A stretch of DNA of 64,000 nucleotides from Microglena sp. YARC (taxonomy: Eukaryota; Chlorophyta; Chlorophyceae; Chlamydomonadales; Chlamydomonadaceae): the NCBI GenBank assembly GCA_022414725.1, contig CM039465.1:46572495-46636494 (forward strand). The letters run 5' to 3'. The notes beneath the pieces are model-generated. The model did not search any database and was not told where the DNA came from. It saw only the letters and a list, made by a program, of their open reading frames with translations. Below are positions 30,901 through 42,900 of this stretch, piece after piece (the stretch's first letter is position 1; each line of letters opens with the position of its first letter). Made by a program: the position numbers and the translations under genes.

Positions 30901-33900
30901 TGGGGAAGGGGAGGAGGGGTGGGTGGGAGGTCACCAGAAGGAAGACGGATGTCGGGTGATGAGGAAGAAGGAGGGGTGGAGGAAGAAGATATGAAAGGTG
31001 ATAAGAATGGAAGTGGGGAAGGGGAAGAGGGGAGGAGGGGTGGGTGAAGGAGACGGATGGTCGGGTGACCAGAAGGAAGACGGATGTCGGGTGATGAGGA
31101 AGAAGGAGGGGTGGAGGAAGAAGATATGAAAGGTGATAAGAATGGAAGTGGGGAAGGGGAGGGAGGGTGGGTGGGAGGTCACCAGAAGGAAGACGGATGT
31201 CGGGTGATGAGGAAGAAGGAGGGTTGGAGAAGAAGATATGAAAGGTGATAAGAATGGAAGTGGGGAAGGGGAAGAGGGGAGGAGGGGTGGGTGGGAGGTC
31301 ACCAGAAGGAAGACGGATGTCGGGTGATGAGGAAGAAGGAGGGGTGGAGGAAGAAGATATGAAAGGTGATAAGAATGGAAGTGGGGAAGGGGAGGAGGGG
31401 TGGGTGGGAGGTCACCAGAAGGAAGACGGATGTCGGGTGATGAGGAAGAAGGAGGGTTGGAGGAAGAAGATATGAAAGGTGATAAGGAATGGAAGTGGGG
31501 AAGGGGAGGAGGGGTGGGTGGGAGGTCACCAGAAGGAAGACGGATGTCGGGTGATGAGGAAGAAGGAGGGGTGGAGGAAGAAGATATGAAAGGTGATAAG
31601 AATGGAAGTGGGGAAGGGGAGGAGGGGTGGGTGGGAGGTCACCAGAAGGAAGACGGATGTCGGGTGATGAGGAAGAAGGAGGGTTGGAGGAAGAAGATAT
31701 GAAAGGTGATAAGAATGGAAGTGGGGAAGGGGAGGGGGGGTGGGTGGGAGGTCACCAGAAGGAAGACGGATGTCGGGTGATGAGGAAGAAGGAGGGTTGG
31801 AGGAAGAAGATATGAAAGGTGATAAGAATGGAAGTGGGGAAGGGGAAGAGGGGAGGAGGGGTGGGTGGGAGGTGACCAGAAGGAAGACGGATGTCGGGTG
31901 ATGAGGAAGAAGGAAGATCACCAGAAGGGTGTCGGGTGGGTGGAGGAAGAAGGAGGGTGGAGAAGAAGATATGAAAGGTGATAAGAATGGAAGTGGGGAA
32001 GGGGAAGAAGGGGAGGAGGGGTGGGTGGGAGGTCACCAGAAGGAAGACGGATGTCGGGTGATGAGGAAGAAGGAGGGGTGAGAGGAAGAAGATATGAAAA
32101 GTGATAAGAATGGAAAGTGGGGAAGGGGAAAGGGGGAGGAGGGGTGGGTGGGAGGTCACCAGAAGGAAGACGGATGTCGGGTGATGAGGAAGAAGGAGGG
32201 GTGGAGGAAGAAGATATGAAAGGTGATAAGAATGGAAGTGGGGAAGGGGAGGGGGGGAGGAGGGGTGGGTGGGAGGTCACCAGAAGGAAGACGGATGTCG
32301 GGTGATGAGGAAGAAGGAGGGTTGGAGGAAGAAGATATGAAAGGTGATAAGAATGGAAGTGGGAAGGGGGAGGGGAGGAGGGGTGGGTGGGAGGTCACCA
32401 GAAGGAAGACGGATGTCGGGTGATGAGGAAGAAGGAGGGTTGGAGGAAGAAGATATGAAAGGTGATAAGAATGGAAGTGGGGAAGGGGAAGAGGGGGAGG
32501 AGGGGTGGGTGGGAGGTCACCAGAAGGAAGACGGATGTCGGGTGATGAGGAAGAAGGAGGGGTGGAGGAAGAAGATATGAAAGGTGATAAGAATGGAAGT
32601 GGGGAAGGGGAAGAGGGGAGGAGGGGTGGGTGGGAGGTCACCAGAAGGAAGACGGATGTCGGGTGATGAGGAAGAAGGAGGGTGGAGGAAGAAGATATGA
32701 AAGGTGATAAGAATGGAAGTGGGGAAGGGGAGGAGGGGTGGGTGGGAGGTCACCAGAAGGAAGACGGATGTCGGGTGATGAGGAAGAAGGAGGGGTGGAG
32801 GAAGAAGATATGAAAGGTGATAAGAATGGAAGTGGGGTGAAGGGGGGTGGGAAGGGGAAGGGGAGAAGGAGGGGTGGGTGGAGGAGAAGTCAGAATGGAT
32901 GGGAAGGGGAGGAGGGGTGGGTGGGAAGGTCACCAGAAGGAAGACGGATGTCGGGTGATGAGGAAGAAGGAGGGTGGAGGAAGAAGATATGAAAGGTGAT
33001 AAATGTGGGGAATGGGTGGGAAGGAGGAGGGAGAGCGGTGGGTGAAGGGAAGAGGGTGGAGGATTCGGTGAGATATGGAAGGGTGGAGTGGGATTAAATG
33101 GGGAGGAGGGTGGGTGGGAGGTCAAGAGGAGGAGGCCAAACCAGAAGGAAGACGGATGTCGGGTGATGAGGAAGAAGGAGGGGTGGAGGAAGAAGATATG
33201 AAAGGTGATAAGAATGGAAGTGGGGAAGGGAGAGGGTGGGTGGGAGGTCACCAGAAGGAAGACGGATGTCGGGTGATGAGGAAGAAGGAGGGGTGGAGGA
33301 AGAAGATATGAAAGGTGATAAGAATGGAAGTGGGGAAGGGGAGGAGGGGTGGGTGGGAGGTCACCAGAAGGAAGACGGATGTCGGGTGATGAGGAAGAAG
33401 GAGGGGTGGAGGAAGAATAATGAAAGGTGATAAGAATGGAAGTGGGGAAGGGGAGGAGGGGGTGGGTGGGAGGTCACCAGAAGGAAGACCGGATGTCGGG
33501 TGATGAGGAAGAAGAGGGTTGAGGAAGAAGATAAAGTGATAAAGAATGGAAGTGGGGAAGGGGAAGAGGGGAGGAGGGGTGGGTGGGAGGTCACCAGAAG
33601 GAAGACGGATGTCGGGTGATGAGGAAGAAGGAGGGGTGGAGGAAGAAGATATGAAAGGTGATAAGAATGGAAGTGGGGAAGGGGAGGGGAGGAGGGTGGG
33701 TGGGAGGTCACCAGAAGGAAGACGGATGTCGGGTGATGAGGAAGAAGGGGGTGAGGAAGAAGATATGAAAGGTGATAGAATGGAATGTGGGGAAGGGAGG
33801 AGGAGGGGTGCGGTGGGAGGTCACAGAAGGAAGACGGATGTCGGGTGATGAGGAAGAAGGAGGGGTGGAGGAAAGATATGAAAGGTGATAAGAATGGAAG

Positions 33901-36900
33901 TGGGGAAGGGGAGGGGAGGAGGGGGTGGTGGGAGGTCCCACCAGAAGGAAGACGGATGTCGGGTGATGAGAAGAAGGAGGTGGAGTGAAAGTGATAAGAA
34001 GGAAGATGGGTGGAAGGGAGGAGGGGTGGGTGGAGGTCACCAGAAGGAAGACGGATGTCGGTGATGAGGAAGAAGGAGGGGTGGAGGAAGAAGATATGAA
34101 AGGTGATAGAATGGAAGGGGGAGGAGGGGGAGGAGGGGTGGGTGGGAGGTCACCAGAAGGAAGACGGATGTCGGGGATGAGGAAGAAGGAGGGTGGAGGA
34201 AGAAGATATGAAAGGTGATAAGAATGGAAGTGGGGAAGGGGAGGAGGGGGTGGGTGGGAGTCACCAAGAAGGAAGACGGATGTCGGGTGATGAGGAAGAA
34301 GGAGGTGGAGGAAGAAGATATGAAAGGTGATAAGAATGGAAGTGGGGAAGGGGAGGGGAGGAGGGGTGGTGGAGGTCACCAGAAGGAAGACGGATGTCGG
34401 GTGATGAGGAAGAAGGAGGGTGGAGGAAGAAGATATGAAAGGTGATAAGAATGGAAGTGGGGAAGGGGAGGAGGGAGGGGGTGGGTGGGAGGTCACCAGA
34501 AGGAAAGACGGATGTCGGGTGATGAGGAAGAAGGAGGGGTGGAGGAAGAAGATATGAAAGGTGATAGAATGGAAGTGGGGAAGGGGAGGAGGAGGGGTGG
34601 GTGGGAGGTCACCAGAAGGAAGACGGATGTCGGGTGATGAGGAAGAAGGAGGGGTGGAGGAAGAAGAATGAAAAGGTGATAAGAATGGAGTGGGAGGGGA
34701 AGAGGGGAGGAGGGGTGGTGGGAGGTCACCAGAAGGAAGACGGATGTCGGGTGGAATGAGGAAGAAGGAGGGGTGGAGGAAGAAATATGAAAGGTGATAA
34801 GAATGGAAGTGGGGAAGGGGAAGGGGGGAGGAGGGGTGGAGGTCACAGAAGGAAGACGGATGTCGGGTGATGAAGGAAGAAGGAGGGTGGAGGAAGAAGA
34901 TATGAAAGGTGATAAGAATGGAAGTGGGAAGAGGAGGAGTGGTGGGAGGTCACCAGAAGGAAACGGATGCGGGTGATGAGAAGAAGGAGTGGAGGAAGAA
35001 GATATGAAAGGTGATAAGAATGGAAGTGGGAAGGGGAAGAGGGGAGGAGGGTGGTGGGAGGTCACCAAGAAGGAAGGACGGATGTCGGGTGATGAGCAGT
35101 TGGAGAAGAAAGATATGAAAGGTGATAATAAGAATGGAAGTGGGAAGGGGGAGAGGGGAGGAGGGGTTGGGTGGGAGGTCACCAGAAGGAAGACGGATGT
35201 CGGGTGATGAGGAAGAAGGAGGGTGGAGGAAGAAGAATGAAAGGTGATAAGAATGGAAGTGGGGAAGGGGAGGAGGGTGGTGGGAGGGGAGTCACCAGAA
35301 GGAAGACGGATGTCGGGTGATGAGGAAGAAGGAGGTGGAGAAGAAGATATGAAGATGTGATAAGAATGGAAAAGTGGGAAGGGCCCGAGGAGGGGTGGTG
35401 GAGGTCACCAGAAGGAAGACGGATGTCGGGTGAGAGGGAAGGAGGAGGGTTGGAGGAAGAAGAATGAAAGGTGATAGGAATGGAAGTGGGAGAAGGGGGA
35501 GGAGGGGGGTGGAGGTCACCAGAAGGAAGACGGATGTCGGGGTGATGAAGGAAGAAGGAGGGGTGGAGGAAGAAGATATGAAAGGTGATAAGAATGGAAG
35601 TGGGGAAGGGGAGGGAGGAGGGGTGGGTGGGAGGTCACCAGAAGGAAGACGGATGGTCGGGTGATGAGCAAGAAGGAAGAGGATGGAGAGGAAGAAGATA
35701 TGAAAGGTGATAAGGAAATGGAAGGGTGGGGGTGGGAGTCACCAGAAGGAAGACGGATGGGGAGGGAGAAGGGGTGGAATGAGAAGTGGGAGGAGGGAGG
35801 CAGGGTGTGTTAGTCACCAGAAGGGAGACGGATGTCGGGTGAAGTTGAGAAGAAGGAGGGGTGGAGGAAGAAATATGAAAGGTGATAGGAATGGAAGTGG
35901 GAAGGGAGGGGGAGGAAGGGGTGGGTGGAGGTCACCAGAAGAAGACGCGATGTCGGGTGATGAGGAAGAAGGAGGGTGGAGGAAGAAGATATGAAAGGTG
36001 TAAAGAATGGAAGTGGGGAAGGGAGGAGGGGTGGTGGAGGTCACCAGAAGGAAGACGGATGTCGGTGATGAGGAAGAAGGAGGGGTGGAGGAAGAAGGAT
36101 ATGAAAGGTGATAAGAATGGAATGGGGAAGGGAAGAGGAGGGATGGGTGGAGGTCACCAGAAGGAAGACGGATGTCGGGTATGAGGAAGAATAGTTAGTG
36201 AGAGAAGAAGGAGGTAAGGAGGAGGGGGTATGAAGGGAAGTGGAAGCCCACAGGAAGCGCAAGAGAGCGATGGAGCAGAAGGGCAGGTTCGCTCCACCAG
36301 AATGACGAAGGATGTCGGGTGATGTCAAGAGAGGAGGGGTGGTGGGAAGGGTGAGAAGAGGAAGAAGAGGTTGATATTAAGAAAGCGAGGGTAAGAATGT
36401 GGAGGAGAAGAAGGAGCGGTGGGAGGAAGATGGAAGAATGAGTGGGAAAGGGAGGCGATGGGTGGTGGGTTGATCAGAAGAAGGAGGGTTGGAGGAGAAG
36501 ATATGAAAGGTGATTAGAATGGAAGTGGAAGGAAGAGGGGATGGGTGGGAGGTCACCAGAAGGAAGACGGATGTCGGGTGCATGAGGAAGAAGGAGGGTT
36601 GGAGGAAGAAGATATGAAAAAGTGATAAGAATGGAAGTGGGAAAGGGGAGGGGAGGAGGGGTGGGTGGGAGGGGGAGGTCACCAGAAGGAAGGACGGATG
36701 TCGGGAAGACGGATGATGAGAAAGAAAGAAGGGTTGGAGAAAGAAGATATGAAAGGTGATAGGAAGAAAGAGGCGTGGAAGTTGGGCGAAGGGGGGAAAG
36801 AGGAAGCTGCAGGCGGAGGGGAGGGGAGAGGATGAGGGGGCAAGAGGAAGGAGAGGACCCCCAGCCCTGACGACCCAAATCCACGTTCACCATTCCTCCC

Positions 36901-39900
36901 ATTACCACCACCATCCTGCCAAACTCCCATCACCTTTTGCCATCACCGACATCACCATCGCGTACCATTGCCACCACCACATAGGACAACCACCACCTCT
37001 CTCAGCACCACCACCAACCTGCCAAACTCCCATCACCACTATTGCCACGATCCCCATCAAGTACCATTGCCACCACCACATACAAAAATCACTCCAACCA
37101 CCGCCACATAAGACACCACCACCACATGACAAAACCACTTCTACCTCCACCACATAAGACACCACCACCACCACATCTCCCACCACCACCGCATGACAAA
37201 ACCACTCCTTCCACCACCACATCAGACAAGCACTCCCATCATCATCCTGCCATTGCTGTTCTGCACCCACAGGTCTGACGCACAGGGTGGCGCTGTCATC
37301 AACCCAAGCCACAACAAACCAACACAACATTCTCCCTCCCACCCACCAACACCAACACCATTCTACCACCATGACACCTGTACCATTCATGCTCTGGGCT
37401 GGCATTTATGTACGGGTTCGGGTTGGTTGGTGGTTGGTTGGTTGCGCACGGGTTGCTGCTGTCTTTAGCACCAGCCACAACTACCAGCACATCCATTGTC
37501 CCACCCACCACCACCACCATTCTACCACAATGAAACCTGCACCATTGGTGCTATGTGCTCACAGGTCTGCGACGCGCGGGGTGGCTCTGTCTTTAACCCA
37601 AGCCCTATGACCCAAAGCAGCATTCACCTACCACCCACCATTCTGACACACTGACACTTGTACCATTCATGTTCTGTGCTTACAGGTCTGTGACGCACGG
37701 GTTGGCGCTGTCTTCAACCCAAGCCCCAATGACCCAAGCGTAGGAACGTGCATTTTACCCAACGGCAAAAACAGCGAACCTGTTGACTTATTTGTTCCTG
37801 GCGACACTTTGTGGCTAAATGTTTCGGTGAGTGGTGACAAGTTATTTGTATATGTGCGGTATTCGGGTATATACTGGTGACTTGCTTTTTTACATAGACT
37901 AGCATTGAGCCCATAGTTCCGACGGGAAGACCCGCGTGGCCACGTCAGCGACAGGTCGGCAATATATGGAACCAAAGCCCCAAGTGGCTAGGCCAAAAGG
38001 GGCTGAACACGCGCCGGGCACGCGCTAAACCCTGCACAACGGACTATTATATATAGAATAGGGGCTATTATTTTGACTTATCTTATCCTGACTTATTTGC
38101 ATATCTACTGTTGACTTATTTGTTCCTGGCGACACTTTGTGGCTCAATGTTTCGGTGAGTGGTGACAATTTATTTGTATATATACAGTATTCAGGTATAC
38201 ACTGTTGACGTGCTTCTTTCATATAAATAGGGGCTATTATTTTGACTTATCTTATTTTGACTTATTTGCATACCTACTGTTGACTTATTTGTTCTCCTGG
38301 CAACACATTGTGGGTCAAGGTTTCGGTGAGTGGTGACAAATTTGATGATGCTAGTAGTGATGGTGAAAATGGGGCTGTCGAACAATTTGGTGGTGGTGGT
38401 GGACATTGTGCTGATGATGATGGTAGTGGTGGTAATATTGGTGGAGTAGAACAATTTGGTGGTGGTGGTGGTGGACGCTGTGTTGATGATGATGGTAGTG
38501 GTGGTAATATTGGTGGGGTTGAACAATTCGGTGGTGGTGGTGGTGGTGGACATTGTGCTGATGATGATGGTAGTGGTGGTAATATTGGTGGAGTAGAACA
38601 ATTCGGTGGTGGTGGTGGTGGTGAACGCTATGTTGATGAGGATGTCAGTGGTGGTAATATTAGGTCGATTAGAACAATTTGGGTGGTGGTGGGTGGTGAA
38701 CGCTATGTTGATGAGGATGGTTAGTGGGTGGTAATATTGGTGGATTAAGAACAAGCCGTTTGTGGTGGTGGTGGTGGACGCTGTGTTGTTTAAGGATAGT
38801 AATTGGTGATAATAATGGTTGCATGTCGAACAATTATGTGGGCTGGTGGTGGGTGGACGCTGTGTTGTTTAGGATGGTAGTTGTGATAATAATGGTGGAG
38901 TCGAGAACATTTGAAGTGTGATGGTACTTACATGATTGTGTGTATTCATGTGTGTTTGTGCATTTATGTGCTTATTCGAGTCACACAATGTAGTCCTTGA
39001 CTTTGCCACTTTACATTGTGTGGTACATGATTGCAGGTTAAGCCGGCCAGCTGCACCAACAACTGTAGTTGGGTTGGGGGTTTGGTTGGGGTTGTGCCGG
39101 CCAGGTTAAGCCGGCCAGCTGCACCAACAACTGTAGTTGGGGTTGTGGTTGGGGGGTGGGTTTGGGTTGTGCCGGCCAGGTAAAGCCGGCCAGTTGCACC
39201 AACAGCTGACTTGCTTATGGCATGATACACATGGACACACATACACATGGCGCACATACATAGACACATATGCCCACACAGTGCGCACACAGACACATTG
39301 ACACACAGACACATATATACAGACACTCACACATAAACAAACAGACATTACTAGTCACTTAATTTTAGTGCTTAACTGTGTCAGTTCATGTTGTTTGGCT
39401 AGGGATCGGAAAATCGTATGATACTGACCAAAGGCGAGTATAATATCATATGATATCATATGAATTGCATCATATGATATTGTATGTAAATGGTAACTTC
39501 AGCCTAGCCAGGCCGCCGGTATCATATGATATAATATGATGACATGATATCATATGATATCATATTGCCTATCCCTATGTATGGTCAACATGTTAGGGAA
39601 TAGACGTTAGAGGTCAAGAGACAGAAGCTTTTCTTGCCAAAGTGGAGTTGGGGGATTTGAACTTCCAACCTCCTGGCTCGGTTTGGTGATTCCGCACATC
39701 ACACACATGATTGCATGTTAAGCTGGCCACCATCATCACCAGCGCGTTTACCACTAACACTACCACCGCCACCATTATCACCAGCGCAGTCACCACCAAC
39801 ACCATAGTTGCAGGTTAAGCTAGCCAGCTTCACCAACAACTACCACCATCACCATGCAATCACCACTACCATCACCACCACCAGCGCGTTCACCAGCACC

Positions 39901-42900
39901 ACTACCACATGATGCAGTCAAGCTGGCCAGCTTCACCAACAACAACCGCCATCACCATGCAATTACCACTACCATCACCAACACCAGCGCGTTCACCACC
40001 ACCAACAACACCATGATTGCAGGTTAAGCTGGCCAGCTTCACCAACAACTACCACCATCACCATGCAATCACCACTACCATTACCAACACCAGCGCGTTC
40101 ACCACCAACACCAACACCATGATTGCAGGTTAAGCTGGCCAGCTTCACCAACAAGGGACTACCTTGCTCGACCGGCCTCGTGCTCTTTCAACAGCAGCCA
40201 GATCTACCCCTACCAACTCCTGCAGACCACCCCCACAGTAAGTGACATGTAAACATGTTGCATATATACATTATTATTATCATTATTATTATATATTTAT
40301 CATTATTATATTTATCACTATTACACAAGGATTACACATATAAATAAACTCAGTGTGATACATCTGTACATGCACCACGTTTTTGGCAGGGCCCTCCCTT
40401 CTGGGAAGCAGGAGCCCCCCTTCTCTCAGTCAGCTTGTCCATTTTGACCACAAGAATCAAGAAACCCTATCCCTTACTGGCACCCGGCCCTGTCGTAAGC
40501 CCTAGCTTCTATCCGCTGCACTCGATTCCGGTCACTCCGATAGTCAACACCGGTAGCTCCGCTAGCCAAGACTCTCCGCGAATTCCTCTGACTGTTTAAT
40601 CTACCCCTACACCCTCCTGCATACCACCCCCACAGTAGGTGACACATTTATTGCGCATACAACTTCAATAAACATAAAATATTACAATACTCTAAACAAC
40701 CCTCCTTCCCCTTCTCTTTCCATTCGCCCACAATACGCCAAGTTTTATTTGTATTAATTTTTGTATCACAAATGATCTGTATTTACACAATATTTATAAA
40801 ATCTCTCCCCTCCTTCCCCTCCCCAACCCCAACCCTCCTTCCCCTCTTCTGCCCTCCCAACTCCAACCCTCCTTCCCCTCCCCAACGCCAACCCCAAACC
40901 TCCTACCCTCCCCAACCTCAACCCTCCTTCCACTCATCTCCCACTCCCCAACGCCAACCCCGACCCTCCATCCCTCCCCTACCCCAACCCTCCTTTTTCT
41001 CGCCAACCCCAATCCTCCTCCCCAACCCCAACCCTCCTTCTCCCCTCCCCACTCCAACCCCAACCCTCCCTCCCCTCCTCTTTCCTCCCCAACCCCAACC
41101 CTCCTTCCCTCCTCTCCCCCCCCCCCCTCCCCCAACCCAACCCTCCTTCCCCTCCTCCCCCCCCTCCCCCAACCCCAAACCTCCTTCCCCTCCCCAACGT
41201 CAACCCCAAACCTCCCCCCCCCCCTTATTTTTTCATAGGGTCATCGTAGGAGCCATTCCCATCGATATTTTGCATCATAAATGATCTGTATTTACACAAT
41301 ATGTCAATATGTATATAAAATCTCTCCCCATCGCTTCCCCTCCCCAACCCCAACCCCAACCCTCCTCCCCCTCTATTTCTTCAGGTCATCATAGGATCCA
41401 TTCCCATCGAGGTCCCTACATTGCGAACGCCCCCCTCCAGACCCCCTCTCCCTCCTTCTCCCTCCTCCCCCGCCGCCCCTCCCGCCCTCCCCCCAGCCCC
41501 CTTCTCCTCCCAGCCCCCCTCCTCCAGTGCCCCCCAGGCCCCCTGCACCGCCCCTCCGCCTCCGACCCCCATCTTTCTCACTATCATCACGCCCAAGGCT
41601 CTGTCTAACAACACATGCACGGAGACGGTGACCGACTGGATTTTCCTCGCATCAAATTACCAAGGTCAATGGTACCCCCCTCCTACTTGCACGCCCCCAC
41701 AGCCTTGGAGTGGGCCTGGGGGCGGTACGCTCCTGCAAATACAGTACAACTTCTACACCCCCACAGCAGGCCGCCAGTTTGTACTTTCGCTGGACCCCCC
41801 TGGCCCAAGGAATAAGGTACGTGCCCATTGTACTGTCGCTGTACCCACCTGGCCCAAGGAATATGGTACGTGCCCATTGTACTGTCGCTGTACCCACCTG
41901 GCCCAAGGAATATGGTTTGTGCCCATTGTACTGTCGCTGTACCCCCCTGGCCCAAGGAATAAGGTTTGTGCCCATTGTACTGTTGCTGCACCCCCCCTGG
42001 CCCAAGGAATAAGGTACGTGCACATTGTACTGTCGCTGGACCCCCCCTGGCCCAAGGAATAAGGTTCGTGCCCATTGTACTGTTGCTGGACCCCCCTGGC
42101 CCAAGGAATAAGGTACGTGCCCATTGTACTGTCGCTGTACCCACCTGGCCCAAGGAATAAGGTTCGTGCCCATTGTACTGTTGCTGGACCCCCCCTGGCC
42201 CAAGGAGTAAGGCACACTCACACTCATCACACGCACACTCCTTACACTCAAACTCACACTTTTTACACTCATCACACTCATCACACAGTGGCTTGCCTAC
42301 ATTGCCACTACTCACACTCCCACTCCTGAAACTCACACTCCTTACACTCATCACACTTTCACTCATCACACTCATCACGCAGTGGCTTGCCTACATTGTC
42401 ACTCAAAAGCTTGAACTCCCCTGTGGCTCTGTCATTGACGTCTACGGCCCCGCTGTGGTCACCATCCCCGATGAAGATAACGCCGCGGAATGGTCCGACC
42501 TCATCTGCCAATCCCCCAGCCCCCTCCCTCCCAGTCCCCCTGGCCCCCCTGGCCCCGACCCCCCCAGCCCCCCACCCCCTCGCCCTCCCCCGCCCCGGCC
42601 CCCACCCCCCGCCCGCCCTCCCTCCTCCCCCCCACCCCCCTCACCACCCCGCCCGCCCGCACCACCGCCTGGACCCCCGCCACCACCTACCAACCCTTCA
42701 GCATGACCACCATCTACCCCTTCAACGTCCGCCCCAACCGGGACGACTGCCCTAGCGCCATCTTCATCATCTCCTACACATACCATATCACTTTCAACGA
42801 GCCCCTGTTAGACACAGTGCGCTGCAGTTACGTCACAGCCAACATCATGGATGCCACCACCGTCTTCGCAAACATTTCACGCGCCCAGCTCATGGTGGGA

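Noticed and set aside
29597..36682. Many Glu/Gly-rich plus frames and Ser/Pro-rich minus frames
   Set aside because: Shadows of the G-rich minisatellite, each broken wherever unit length changes.
39640..39700. tRNA gene on the minus strand (AGTTCAAATCC)
   Set aside because: T-arm pairing is poor and no D-arm or acceptor stem can be formed.
41652..42378. Minus-strand frames with GPGG-Q-QYNGH repeats
   Set aside because: Antisense of the 49-bp donor array and exon 7.
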